The position numbers and the translations under genes were made by a program. The notes under the pieces were generated by a model, which was not told the DNA's origin, made no database searches, and was given only the letters and a program-made list of their open reading frames with translations. A stretch of DNA of 64,000 nucleotides, taken from NCBI RefSeq assembly GCF_035556095.1, contig NZ_DATMFT010000011.1:238840-302839 (forward strand). Reading direction: 5' to 3'. Position 1 is the first letter of the stretch, and each line of letters opens with the position of its first letter. Shown piece by piece: positions 35,115-44,656 of the stretch. The stretch is from Parapedobacter sp035556095. Lineage in GTDB: Bacteria; Bacteroidota; Bacteroidia; Sphingobacteriales; Sphingobacteriaceae.

Positions 35115-35146
35115 CAAAATTAGCTAAAGTTGGGATGATGTGCAAA
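35115..35146 (-). promoter_or_regulatory. Promoter of the CsbD-like gene / csaA / tadA run
   Basis: Minus-strand TTTG (35143-35146), 20 bp spacer, then TAATTTTG (35115-35122): both boxes match the Bacteroidota consensus TTTG-N19-21-TAnnTTTG. Predicted start near 35108, leader about 11 nt to the ATG at 35097. Confidence 0.65.
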
Positions 35147-35331
35147 CGGCCGATGTTTTTACAAGGTTTGCCTTACCTGTTCCTTACCATTTGCTTAGTC
35201 TTAACCTACGAGTTGCCCTTAATCGAGAAGTAAGGCAGCCATAGGCCTTGGCTAGGAATTTTCGGCTTGAATTTTGCTATGGTTGGACGACAAACAGTAT
35301 GTTCGAAGAAACAATTAAAAATGATTATGCT

Positions 35332-35928
35332 ATGAAAAAGTACCTTATTATTGCCTTTCTTGTAACCGCTACGATTTTTGGCGCAAACGCCCAATTGCTG
35401 CCGAGCCTCCAGTTCGGGGTAAAAGCGGGACTTAACTTTTCCAACCTGAAAACTGACGAAGGGAACTGGTTAGATGCAAGTACGCGTACCGGTTACCAAG
35501 CAGGTGTGTGGGCCCGCATTGGAGGCGCTGGTGTCCATTTTCAACCGGAGCTCTATCTGACCGGTAAAAGCTCTGAGGCTAAATTGGTGGAAGAAAACGA
35601 AGAAGGCAAAGTGAGCTTCACATCGCTCGACCTCCCATTGTTGTTGGGCACACGCATTGGCTTAGGCCCTGCAGGACTGCGGATCGTTGCCGGCCCGGTA
35701 GTGTCATTCGTCGTCGACAAAAATATCGGTGATGCGCTTGCACAAGTCCCTGAATTCAGTGAATACAAAAACCAAGCTTGGGCTGTAACTGGCGGACTCG
35801 GGCTAGATATCAGCAACTTCCGCGTCGATGCACGTTACGAGCACGGATTAAGCGAATTGAGCAAAAATGACAGTGCGCCGCAGAAGGTAAACCTCTGGAC
35901 AGTGGGTATCGGCTATCGGTTGTTTTAA
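35332..35928 (+). CDS. Outer-membrane beta-barrel protein (porin family, PF13568-like)
   Basis: 198 residues from the ATG at 35332 (MKKYLIIAFLVTATIFGANAQ), which gives a signal peptide; a longer frame from 35248 lacks one. The mature protein starts FGVKAGLNFSNL and alternates amphipathic strands (GAGVHFQPELYLTGK, GLGLDISNFRVDARYEHGL), ending in VGIGYRLF with a terminal Phe, as in eight-stranded OMPs. Role unknown. Followed by a clear terminator. Confidence 0.88.
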   Translation: MKKYLIIAFLVTATIFGANAQLLPSLQFGVKAGLNFSNLKTDEGNWLDASTRTGYQAGVWARIGGAGVHFQPELYLTGKSSEAKLVEENEEGKVSFTSLDLPLLLGTRIGLGPAGLRIVAGPVVSFVVDKNIGDALAQVPEFSEYKNQAWAVTGGLGLDISNFRVDARYEHGLSELSKNDSAPQKVNLWTVGIGYRLF

Positions 35929-35956
35929 CAACCCTTTCTAGCGAAAATAATATCTG

Positions 35957-35991
35957 GCGCCACGTAGCTATCTGCGTGGCGCTTTTGTTTT
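35957..35991 (+). terminator. Rho-independent terminator after the OMP gene
   Basis: GCGCCACG (35957-35964) pairs perfectly with CGTGGCGC (35975-35982) across a 10-nt loop, followed by TTTTGTTTT. Confidence 0.85.
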
Positions 35992-36067
35992 GGCACACCC
36001 AAAACATTAGAACAGTTCTAAATTAATGATTTTGCTTGTTTGTTTCCCGGTGTATTGAATCAATTGG

Positions 36068-36075
36068 TAGATTTG
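36068..36075 (+). promoter_or_regulatory. -7 box upstream of sdhC
   Basis: TAGATTTG is an exact TAnnTTTG match, 28 bp before the sdhC ATG. The nearest TTTG upstream is spaced 25 bp, which is longer than usual. An AGGAG close to the ATG (36096-36100) is one of few Shine-Dalgarno-like sequences in the window. Confidence 0.45.
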
Positions 36076-36102
36076 CTTACCAAAATTTAATATTCGAGGA
36101 GA

Positions 36103-36876
36103 ATGAATAAGTCCAAACCACTACTTTCCTCATCGCTTGGGAAGAAGCTCGTCATGAGCTTAACCGGTCTGTTTTTGTGCACATTTCTGATTGTCCACCT
36201 TATCGGTAACCTTCAGCTATTTTATAACGACCATGGGAAAGCATTCAACGACTACGCTCATTTCATGACGCACTTTACACCTATTAAAGTCGTTTCATAT
36301 TTGCTTTACGCATCCATCGTTATACACGCTATTTATGCGGTGATTATAACCATACACAATAAAAGGGCAAGGCCGGTGGGTTATGCAGTTTATCACGGGT
36401 CGGCCAACAGTGCTTGGAACTCACGCAATATGGGGATACTGGGGACGGTATTGCTGGTATTTATTGTAACCCATATGAGTAATTTCTGGTGGAAATATCA
36501 TAATGAAGACGTACCTTACGTCGAATACCGCACCGATTTGGCCACTCAGGAAACTACCGTAACCGAATTGATTGGCAAAGAGTATACGGACTATGTTAAG
36601 TATGTAGACAACGATATCGAGATACTCAAGGCCAAAGACCTGTATAAGCAGGTGCAGTTTGCGTTTAACAATTGGATTCTGGTTGCATTTTACGTTATCG
36701 CCATGGGTGCCCTTTCGTTCCACCTGATCCACGGATTCAAGAGCGCGTTTCAAACGTTGGGTTGGGACCATAAAAAATATGCACCCGTTATCCGATTCAT
36801 TGGTATCTGGTTATTTGGTGTGGCCATCCCCCTTGGGTTTGCGGCTATGCCGTTATATTTCTATTTCGTTAACTAG
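36103..36876 (+). CDS. sdhC: Succinate dehydrogenase / fumarate reductase cytochrome b558 subunit
   Basis: 257 residues. Five membrane helices are visible, starting with LGKKLVMSLTGLFLCTFLIVHL, then VVSYLLYASIVIHAIYAVII, a middle helix at LGTVLLVFIVTHMSNFWW, FYVIAMGALSFHLIHGF and FIGIWLFGVAIPLGF. Histidines in HLIGNL, IHAIYA, THMSNF and HLIHGF are candidates for haem ligation. It anchors complex II and passes electrons between SdhB and menaquinone. First gene of sdhCAB; no separate SdhD, as expected for this type. Confidence 0.95.
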   Translation: MNKSKPLLSSSLGKKLVMSLTGLFLCTFLIVHLIGNLQLFYNDHGKAFNDYAHFMTHFTPIKVVSYLLYASIVIHAIYAVIITIHNKRARPVGYAVYHGSANSAWNSRNMGILGTVLLVFIVTHMSNFWWKYHNEDVPYVEYRTDLATQETTVTELIGKEYTDYVKYVDNDIEILKAKDLYKQVQFAFNNWILVAFYVIAMGALSFHLIHGFKSAFQTLGWDHKKYAPVIRFIGIWLFGVAIPLGFAAMPLYFYFVN

Positions 36877-36935
36877 CTATTTTGTGATGCCCGCGCAGGG
36901 TTTGCCGGGCACAACGATATAACAGACATCATTAT

Positions 36936-38867
36936 ATGTTAGATTCGAAAGTACCAGCAGGGCCACTGGCCGAAAAATGGTCGACACATAAGTTCAACCT
37001 GAAGTTGGTCAATCCGGCCAATAAGCGAAAATATACCATCATTGTGGTCGGTACCGGCTTGGCCGGCTCATCGGCCGCTGCTTCACTCGCAGAGCTCGGC
37101 TACAATGTGAAGGCATTTTGCTACCAGGACAGCCCACGCCGGGCGCACTCCATTGCTGCCCAAGGCGGAATCAATGCGGCTAAGAATTATCAGAACGACG
37201 GTGACAGCGTTTACCGGCTGTTTTACGACACGGTAAAGGGCGGCGATTACCGCTCGCGCGAAGCTAACGTACACCGCTTGGCAGAAGTATCGGTGAATAT
37301 TATCGATCAGTGCGTGGCGCAGGGCGTACCTTTCGCCCGTGAATATGGCGGATTGCTAGATAACCGTTCGTTTGGTGGTGCCCAAGTTTCCCGTACATTC
37401 TACGCCCGTGGCCAAACGGGTCAGCAGCTGTTGTTGGGCGCCTATTCTGCATTAAACCGCCAAATCAATAAAGGCACGGTGAAAATGTACAATCGGCATG
37501 AAATGCTGGATTTGGTGACGATCGATGGCCATGCTCGCGGTATCATTGCTCGCAACATGGTAACGGGGGCTATCGAATCGCACGAAGGCCACGCGGTGCT
37601 CCTATGCACAGGGGGATATGGTAATGTGTTTTTCCTCTCGACTAATGCCATGGGTTGTAACGTCACCGCCGCGTGGCGAGCCCATAAACGAGGGGCTTTC
37701 TTTGCCAACCCATGTTATACACAAATACACCCTACTTGTATCCCCGTAACGGGCGACCACCAATCCAAACTGACACTGATGTCAGAATCATTGCGTAACG
37801 ATGGTCGCGTATGGGTACCTAAAACGGTGGAACTCTCCCAAAAATTACGTAAAGGTGAAATCAAAATCGCGGACATCAAAGAAGCAGACCGTGATTATTA
37901 CCTGGAACGCAAATACCCTTCTTTCGGTAACCTCGTACCCCGTGATGTCGCGTCGCGCAACGCAAAAGAGGTCGTAGACGAAGGCCGCGGCGTAGGCGCT
38001 TCGGGTGTGGCGGTATTCCTCGATTTCGAAGATGCCATCAAGCGATTGGGAGAGGATGCGGTACGCGCAAAATACGGCAACCTGTTTGATATGTATTATC
38101 AGATTACAGACGAAAACCCGTATAAGCAGCCCATGCGTATCTATCCAGCCGTACACTACACCATGGGCGGCGTTTGGGTGGATTACAACCTGATGACAAC
38201 CGTTCCCGGATTGTATGCCCTCGGCGAGTGTAATTTCTCCGACCACGGCGCCAATCGCCTAGGTGCCTCGGCATTGATGCAGGGCTTGGCCGATGGATAT
38301 TTTGTCATTCCTTACACCGTTGGTGATTACCTGGCAAGTTTGGGCTTCGCGCCGGTTGATAAGAATCACCCGAATTTCGAAAAAACCCGTAAAGAGGTGG
38401 AAGATCGCGTAAATCGGCTACTTTCGCTGAAAGGGAATAAAACGGTGGATGACATCCACAAAAAGCTCGGCCACATCATGTGGGAATACTGCGGCATGGC
38501 ACGTAACGAGGCAGGTCTCACCAAAGCCAAAGGACTTATCAGAGAACTGCGACAGGAGTTTTGGGATGATGTGACTGTATTGGGTGAGAACGAAGAGATG
38601 AACCAATCGCTCGAAAAAGCGGGCCGTGTAGCTGATTTCCTCGAGTTGGGCGAACTGATGGTAGACGATGCCCTCAATCGCCGCGAATCGTGTGGCGGCC
38701 ACTTCCGCGAAGAGAGTCAGACCGAAGAAGGCGAGGCCAAACGCGATGATGAGAATTTTAGCTACGTAGCCGCATGGGAGTACAAAGGATCCGACCAACC
38801 TGAGGTACTCCACAAAGAAACATTGGCGTTTGAGAATGTTAAATTGACACAACGGAGTTATAAGTGA
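36936..38867 (+). CDS. sdhA: Succinate dehydrogenase flavoprotein subunit
   Basis: 643 residues. FAD site IIVVGTGLAGSSAAASLAELG, the histidyl-FAD region HSIAAQGGINAAKNYQNDGD, active-site HPTCIPVTGDH and the Arg in FSDHGANRLGASALMQGLADG mark the SdhA/FrdA family. It is the longer Bacteroidota/epsilon type with sequence after the GARNEAGL-type helix region. Oxidises succinate (or reduces fumarate) at covalently bound FAD on the cytoplasmic side. 59 bp after sdhC. Confidence 0.97.
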   Translation: MLDSKVPAGPLAEKWSTHKFNLKLVNPANKRKYTIIVVGTGLAGSSAAASLAELGYNVKAFCYQDSPRRAHSIAAQGGINAAKNYQNDGDSVYRLFYDTVKGGDYRSREANVHRLAEVSVNIIDQCVAQGVPFAREYGGLLDNRSFGGAQVSRTFYARGQTGQQLLLGAYSALNRQINKGTVKMYNRHEMLDLVTIDGHARGIIARNMVTGAIESHEGHAVLLCTGGYGNVFFLSTNAMGCNVTAAWRAHKRGAFFANPCYTQIHPTCIPVTGDHQSKLTLMSESLRNDGRVWVPKTVELSQKLRKGEIKIADIKEADRDYYLERKYPSFGNLVPRDVASRNAKEVVDEGRGVGASGVAVFLDFEDAIKRLGEDAVRAKYGNLFDMYYQITDENPYKQPMRIYPAVHYTMGGVWVDYNLMTTVPGLYALGECNFSDHGANRLGASALMQGLADGYFVIPYTVGDYLASLGFAPVDKNHPNFEKTRKEVEDRVNRLLSLKGNKTVDDIHKKLGHIMWEYCGMARNEAGLTKAKGLIRELRQEFWDDVTVLGENEEMNQSLEKAGRVADFLELGELMVDDALNRRESCGGHFREESQTEEGEAKRDDENFSYVAAWEYKGSDQPEVLHKETLAFENVKLTQRSYK

Positions 38868-38898
38868 TTGTAGATTTTGGATTGTAGATTTTGGATTG
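38866..38898. repeat. 14-bp tandem repeat between sdhA and sdhB
   Basis: GATTGTAGATTTTG occurs twice head to tail (38866-38879, 38880-38893) and starts a third time (GATTG). The first copy overlaps the sdhA stop. A looser, reversed relative (ATCTAAAATCGTAAAT) lies at about 38929-38943. Probably a slippage-type intergenic repeat; no function is evident. Confidence 0.7.
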
Positions 38899-38952
38899 AT
38901 AGGTAAACGGGCTTTGTGAAATCGTACATCTAAAATCGTAAATAGAGAAACA

Positions 38953-39723
38953 ATGAGCGGAAACATGAACCTGACGCTAAAAGTATGGCGCCAAAAGAAT
39001 AACAATACCAGGGGTAAGTTTGTAACCTACCAAGCGAACGGCATATCGCCGGACATGTCTTTCCTCGAAATGCTGGACGTGGTGAACGAAGAACTGGTGC
39101 GGAAAGGTGAAGATCCCATCCACTTCGACCACGATTGCCGCGAAGGCATATGTGGCATGTGTTCGCTCTACATCAATGGCCGGCCACATGGCCCAAAACA
39201 ATTGACCACCACCTGCCAGCTCCATATGCGAAGCTTCCACGATGGGCAGACAGTTGTCATCGAGCCTTGGCGTGCTTCGGCATTCCCCGTAATCAAGGAT
39301 CTGGCGGTAGATCGGACTGCATTCGACCGTATCCAACAAGCGGGCGGGTATATCAATGTAAATACGGGAGGAGTTCCCGATGCAAACGGCATTCCGATTC
39401 CAAAGGTGGTTGCCGACGAAGCATTTGAATCGGCTACATGCATCGGTTGCGGGGCTTGCGTGGCAGCCTGTAAAAATTCATCGGCCATGCTGTTTGTTTC
39501 AGCCAAAATATCGCAATACGCCTTATTACCACAAGGCCAAACAGAACGGTACAGCCGTGCGCAAGCCATGGTTGACCAAATGGACGCGGAAGGCTTCGGC
39601 AGCTGCACCAATACCGGCGCCTGCGAGGCGGAGTGTCCTGTGGGAATTAAACTGACGAATATTGCTCGGATGAACCGTGAATACCTTACCGCCAAGATTT
39701 TTAAGGAAGAAGAAGTGCATTAA
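38953..39723 (+). CDS. sdhB: Succinate dehydrogenase iron-sulfur subunit
   Basis: 256 residues. N-terminal 2Fe-2S ligands lie in DCREGICGMCSLYING and the following TTCQLHM; the 4Fe-4S and 3Fe-4S ligands are in CIGCGACVAACKNSSAM and CTNTGACEAECPVGI. Electron relay between SdhA and SdhC. Third gene of the operon, followed by a terminator. Confidence 0.97.
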   Translation: MSGNMNLTLKVWRQKNNNTRGKFVTYQANGISPDMSFLEMLDVVNEELVRKGEDPIHFDHDCREGICGMCSLYINGRPHGPKQLTTTCQLHMRSFHDGQTVVIEPWRASAFPVIKDLAVDRTAFDRIQQAGGYINVNTGGVPDANGIPIPKVVADEAFESATCIGCGACVAACKNSSAMLFVSAKISQYALLPQGQTERYSRAQAMVDQMDAEGFGSCTNTGACEAECPVGIKLTNIARMNREYLTAKIFKEEEVH

Positions 39724-39751
39724 GCTAACGGCATATTAGTCCACTAGGAAG

Positions 39752-39790
39752 CCCTCGCAATTACGTAATATTGCGGGGGTTTCTATTTTT
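39752..39790 (+). terminator. Rho-independent terminator of sdhCAB
   Basis: CCCTCGCAAT can pair with ATTGCGGGGG (one mismatch/wobble) across TACGTAAT, then TTTCTATTTTT. Confidence 0.8.
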
Positions 39791-39816
39791 ATTGCGTAAA
39801 TTAGCAGCTATAAACG

Positions 39817-42800
39817 GTGAGTACGGTTGTCAAAATAAGGCTATTGTTACTGGTGTTGACGTTGTGCTTCATAGGCACCGCCGTCACCATAAACCTTACA
39901 TTTAATCAAGAGGAAATCTTACTCCTCGATGGTCGACGTATCCAAAACAACCTCCATAAGAAGGAACACGTTGTATTCGACTTCCTGAACGACAACAACC
40001 GATTTAACGCCCTTAAAACGATAGAAACCGATGTAAACCAAGCCGAGGAAATAATCGACTACTTCGTGGATCAGCATGATATCTACCCGTTCGTCTATAT
40101 CAATAGCGAGCTGGTCATCTGGGGTACCGACAAATTTGTCCCAAAAACGGATGCAGGTATTACCGACGGCGTGGATATCATCAAAACCGGCAACGGATGG
40201 TATGAGTCCATCAAAAGAAGTACGGGTAATTTTTCGGTGCTATTCCTAATCCCGATCAAGTCTGACTTCCAGAAGAACAATGAGTACCTGCAGGACAGAT
40301 TCTCTAAAAACCTCATCGAAACCAATAATCTGGAGATTGCGAATTATGATGACCACCTGATTTATAACATCAGGAGTACGACCGGCGAGTATCTTTTTTC
40401 CGTAAAGCTCAGTGAAGGTCGCCACGATACCTTTTTTTCCAAGCTGGAACTGACCATGTGGATGCTCGCGGGGCTTTCCGTGGTACTTCTGCTCAATATC
40501 ATGTGCAGCTGGTTAGCCCGGCGGGGTTGGGTATGGTCTTCGGTAGTATTATTTGCGTGCTGTTTGGCGGGAATCCGTTATTTGGACCTCCACTATGGCT
40601 GGTTGTCTTCCCATTTCTACACAGGACTGTTCGACTCGCGCAATTTCGCATCCAGCTTCCTCTTTCCGCATTTAGGCGGATTTCTCCTCAACATCATCGC
40701 ATTCACTTGGTTCATTGGCTACCTATACACCTTCAGAAAACAGCTTGACCTACCCGCAATAGCACGTACCAAGGTAGGGAGCATCCTGATGATCTTTATT
40801 CTAGGTGCTGTGATTTATGGCGTTAGCTATGCAATGACCAATGTGTTTTCAGGGTTGGTAACAAATTCCGACATCAATTTTGATGTTACCAATATAATGG
40901 ACCTTAGCTTTTACAGCTGGATCGGCATATTCGCGTTATGCTTGAGCATGATGTCGCTCCTACTGCTCGTCGACTTACTGGTTGGAGCCGCGCATGCACT
41001 CATTCCCAACCAAAAGCGATTACTCCTCATCGGGATAACCGTAGTGATTATCGTCGGAATACTCATATACATCGATGGTTTTTCATTCCATAATCCACCG
41101 CTCACTTTCCTGCTGCTAAGCGCGTTGATTGGATTGCGGGCATGGTATACCCGGCGCGAACGCCGATTCGACTTGGCCGTATTCATTGCTACCTTATTGT
41201 TGCTGGCCTCCATCACGGCAATAAAACATGGTCAGTTTCAACGCTACAAAAAAGAGGAAAAACAAAAAATCGCCATATCCCGGCTGGAGTCCGTTGATGA
41301 TGCTAACGCGATTGCACTTTTCCATGATTTGGAGAAAGAGATCGTGAAGGATACCACCCTCATCGACTATTTCAAGAGACCGCGAAGTGAAAACCGCGAG
41401 TTGCTCAACGAGCATCTAAAAAGGACCTACTTGAGCGGGTATCTCTCGCGCTACGAATTCGTGGCCAACGAATATGACACCGATTGGGTACCCATCGGCA
41501 ACAGTTCGGCCAGCAAGCGGCAGGCCTATCGCGAAAAGGTCATTTCGGGTGCGATTAAAGTATCTGAAAACTTCTACCGTGGAAACAGCAGGTTCGGCAA
41601 TTTTGAATACTTTGCTCAATTACCTGTGCAGGAAGGAGGTGAACTATTGGGTATTCTGCTCATCGAACTTCAAAATCGGTCGTTCAGTCAGCTATCTTCC
41701 TATCCGGATATCCTTGCCGATAGTAGAATCGACCAACAGCAAACCGAATTAATAGCTGGATATGCCTATGCATTTTACCGGCATGGTAATCTTGTAAGCC
41801 AATACGGAGACTACGTATACCCGTTGTCTGCGGATGCTTATCCTAATGAACTGCGAAAGTTTATCTCGCTTGGCACCGATGATAGCTATGAGCACATGAT
41901 GCGCAGACCCAATAGCCATACCTTGATTGTGGTGAGCTGGCCGCAGCGCAGCAGTTGGATGCAACTGGCCGCACTATCGTTTATTTTCCTAGTGTTTCTA
42001 TTGTTTGCCATACTAGCATTCATCTCCCGCTGGCTCGTTTTGACGCTGAATAGTAATGACTTCAGTTTGCGAAACCTCCGATGGAGTTTCCTGATTCTCT
42101 CCAATAAAATATTATATAGTACCCGTATCCAAACATTTATGGTTGTAGCGGTAGTGACCACACTGATCGTAGCCGGCATCATCACGTTCTTCAGTATCAG
42201 TAGCCAGTTTAAAAAACAACAGGAAAGTGGAGTATTGCAATATGTAGTGGATATTGCATCTAGGCTGGAATCCCGTTGGCTTAAGGAACTGGACTTGAAT
42301 CGAGGGTTGTCGGCAGATGAGCAATTCAATACCATTGCCGAGGCTGTTGCTGCCGACCTCAATCTTTACGATACGGATGGGCAGCTGATTTATTCGACGC
42401 AGCCGCGCATCTATGACCTCCGTCTTCTGTCGCGTTACATGCAACCGCACGCCTGGTTGCATATGGCAAAGTACCAGCGGTCTGAAGTTTTACAGCACGA
42501 GCAGATCGGTGGATTGAACTTTATTGCCGCTTATGCCCCCATCAGAAACGACGAGTATGAAGCGGTGGCTTTCCTCAGTTTGCCCCATTATAGCTATCGG
42601 AAAGAATTCGACCAGAACGTGGGTCTCTTACTCAACACACTCATCAATATCTATGCATTGGTCATTTTGGTCCTCGGACTGTTCGCGGTATTTGTGGCCA
42701 ATAAAATTACCGCACCGCTTGCGCTTGTACAACGCAGCCTCGCCAAGACCAGCATCGGCAAGCCGAACGAACCTATTTTCTGGAAACGGCACGATGAAAT

Positions 42801-43572
42801 CGGTAGTCTAATCAAGGAATACAACCTGATGATCGTTGCGCTCGAACAGAGCGCAAACACTATTATGCGCTCCGAACGTGAATCGGCTTGGCGTGAAATG
42901 GCCAAGCAGGTAGCCCATGAAATCAAGAATCCGCTTACGCCTTTAAAACTCGGCATCCAGCAATTGGAGCGTTCTTGGAAAGAAAAAGACCCTCGGTTTG
43001 AAGAACGGTTTGAAAAGTTCAGTGAATCATTTATCGAACAGATAGACAGCCTCTCGCACATCGCATCCGAGTTTTCGGAATTTGCCAAAATGCCCGATAC
43101 GCAGCTCAAGGAGGTCGATGTACTGGACATTCTGGCGAAGGCTGTCGAAGTATTCCGTAATAACGTGGGCGTGCGGATAACGATCACAAATACCTGTGGT
43201 GAAAATACCATTACCATACAGGGCGACCGCGACCAATTGCTACGATCTTTCAATAATTTGATCAAGAACTCGATTGAGGCGGCAATTACGAAACGGCGAT
43301 GTCAAATCAATATTGCCATTAACTATGACACAGACCATTTTGTGGCGATAGCCATTCAGGATAATGGTGAAGGTATCAATCCCGAAGCCAGGGGAAAGCT
43401 GTTCCAGCCCAATTTCACCACAAAGAGTTCGGGCACGGGACTGGGATTGGCATTTGTAAAACAAGCGGTAGAGGGAATGGGCGGTAGCATTTGGTACGAA
43501 ACTTTCGTCGGTAAGGGGACTACGTTTTTCATACGCATTCCATCGGTGAAAGTCCAACAAGCGGTGGACTGA
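39817..43572 (+). CDS. NtrY-like membrane sensor histidine kinase
   Basis: 1251 residues. The GTG at 39817 is the only start that keeps the first membrane helix (IRLLLLVLTLCFIGTAVTI). A periplasmic stretch (about 30-205) is followed by a block of some seven helices (about 210-470), a second extracytoplasmic region, further helices near 725 and 775, another sensor loop, a final helix near 955 and HAMP. The kinase core has His1034 in VAHEIKNPLTPLKLG, N-box NNLIKNSIEAA, DNGEGI and GTGLGLAFVKQAVEGMGG. HEIKNPLTP is the NtrY-type H-box. No response regulator lies beside it, so it is an orphan here. The gene ends 12 bp before a convergent stop. Confidence 0.88.
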   Translation: MSTVVKIRLLLLVLTLCFIGTAVTINLTFNQEEILLLDGRRIQNNLHKKEHVVFDFLNDNNRFNALKTIETDVNQAEEIIDYFVDQHDIYPFVYINSELVIWGTDKFVPKTDAGITDGVDIIKTGNGWYESIKRSTGNFSVLFLIPIKSDFQKNNEYLQDRFSKNLIETNNLEIANYDDHLIYNIRSTTGEYLFSVKLSEGRHDTFFSKLELTMWMLAGLSVVLLLNIMCSWLARRGWVWSSVVLFACCLAGIRYLDLHYGWLSSHFYTGLFDSRNFASSFLFPHLGGFLLNIIAFTWFIGYLYTFRKQLDLPAIARTKVGSILMIFILGAVIYGVSYAMTNVFSGLVTNSDINFDVTNIMDLSFYSWIGIFALCLSMMSLLLLVDLLVGAAHALIPNQKRLLLIGITVVIIVGILIYIDGFSFHNPPLTFLLLSALIGLRAWYTRRERRFDLAVFIATLLLLASITAIKHGQFQRYKKEEKQKIAISRLESVDDANAIALFHDLEKEIVKDTTLIDYFKRPRSENRELLNEHLKRTYLSGYLSRYEFVANEYDTDWVPIGNSSASKRQAYREKVISGAIKVSENFYRGNSRFGNFEYFAQLPVQEGGELLGILLIELQNRSFSQLSSYPDILADSRIDQQQTELIAGYAYAFYRHGNLVSQYGDYVYPLSADAYPNELRKFISLGTDDSYEHMMRRPNSHTLIVVSWPQRSSWMQLAALSFIFLVFLLFAILAFISRWLVLTLNSNDFSLRNLRWSFLILSNKILYSTRIQTFMVVAVVTTLIVAGIITFFSISSQFKKQQESGVLQYVVDIASRLESRWLKELDLNRGLSADEQFNTIAEAVAADLNLYDTDGQLIYSTQPRIYDLRLLSRYMQPHAWLHMAKYQRSEVLQHEQIGGLNFIAAYAPIRNDEYEAVAFLSLPHYSYRKEFDQNVGLLLNTLINIYALVILVLGLFAVFVANKITAPLALVQRSLAKTSIGKPNEPIFWKRHDEIGSLIKEYNLMIVALEQSANTIMRSERESAWREMAKQVAHEIKNPLTPLKLGIQQLERSWKEKDPRFEERFEKFSESFIEQIDSLSHIASEFSEFAKMPDTQLKEVDVLDILAKAVEVFRNNVGVRITITNTCGENTITIQGDRDQLLRSFNNLIKNSIEAAITKRRCQINIAINYDTDHFVAIAIQDNGEGINPEARGKLFQPNFTTKSSGTGLGLAFVKQAVEGMGGSIWYETFVGKGTTFFIRIPSVKVQQAVD

Positions 43573-43583
43573 TGCTGCAAGAC

Positions 43584-44525
43584 CTATTTCAATACAACAC
43601 TGCTTTGCCCCATTACCGCATTATCGGCATAGAGTAGAATGGTATAGGTTCCTTTCTGAAAGCCCCTTACATCGGCCCATTCGATGGTGTATGCAGCACC
43701 ATCGTTCTCAAAACCTATCGTGGTTTTGTAGGTGTATTGCATTTGCCTGCCATCTGCTTCGAAAAGCCCGTAGTCATCCGTGGTCCGCAGGTTGCCATTG
43801 GGATCGATAACACGCATGTAGACATCGTGCTCTCCGATTTCAGCCAGTGGGTTGTCTGCCAGTGAAAAATCAATCCGCAATTTGTCAACCCTGCGTGCTC
43901 GGGTCTCCATATTCTCCCGGTCGTTACTTCGTTGTCTAACCCCGTTGATGGAAATGCTCGATATCTTAATGGCCGATGCCAACTTCACGATATCGACCAA
44001 ATCGGTATGCTGCGCCTCGAGCTCGGCAAGGCGATCGGAAGAAGTTGAGACTTCCTCCTTCAATTCATCCCGCTCGGTAATTAATTGGGCGTTCCGCTTA
44101 CGAAGCACTTCCACTTCCTGTAAATAACTCGATACTTGCTGCTTCAATTGGTTGATTTCCTGTTGGGCTTTACCCAACTCTTCCCGGGTAAGATTGCTTT
44201 TAGCCAGCTCTGCGCGCAACATCGCTATTGTAGTGCGTGCACTGTCTTGCGCACTCATCAACGTGGCGTTGAGTTCAATATTATTATCCGTTAACCGATC
44301 TAGCTCCGCTTCGATACGGTCTATTTCGGCTTCCATACTTACTTTCTCCTCGGTGAGCTCATACACCTTATCGTCTGTACTTTTGTATTTAACATAAAAA
44401 TACACGTTGGTTGCGAGCAACGCTGCAATGGCCACCACAAAGAAGTAAATCTTGGTGGAATCCTTTCTCGACTCTTCCGGAACGGACTCGATACCTTTTT
44501 CTTGCATCGTACGTATTTCTTGCAT
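43584..44525 (-). CDS. Membrane-anchored coiled-coil protein of unknown function
   Basis: 313 residues (a start at 44507 is also possible). One membrane helix at about 27-45 (FFVVAIAALLATNVYFYV), then a long coiled coil to about residue 170 rich in Glu/Lys/Leu heptads (LTEEKVSMEAEIDRIEAELD). A compact beta-rich C-terminal domain (about 190-313) follows, with ISSISINGVRQRS and KTTIGFENDGAAYTIEW. This architecture is common and uncharacterised in Bacteroidota. Likely periplasmic. I assign no function. Confidence 0.8.
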   Translation of the reverse strand: MQEIRTMQEKGIESVPEESRKDSTKIYFFVVAIAALLATNVYFYVKYKSTDDKVYELTEEKVSMEAEIDRIEAELDRLTDNNIELNATLMSAQDSARTTIAMLRAELAKSNLTREELGKAQQEINQLKQQVSSYLQEVEVLRKRNAQLITERDELKEEVSTSSDRLAELEAQHTDLVDIVKLASAIKISSISINGVRQRSNDRENMETRARRVDKLRIDFSLADNPLAEIGEHDVYMRVIDPNGNLRTTDDYGLFEADGRQMQYTYKTTIGFENDGAAYTIEWADVRGFQKGTYTILLYADNAVMGQSSVVLK

Positions 44526-44656
44526 GGTTTATAGACAACAAGCCTTCGCTAACACAGCAGCTCAACACAATGCAAAAATTGTTCCAACATACACCGTCTA
44601 CCCAAACTCGTTGTTGACGGCAGGTTCTTATTGCGTTTCCCAGAAAGGTTCAATGA

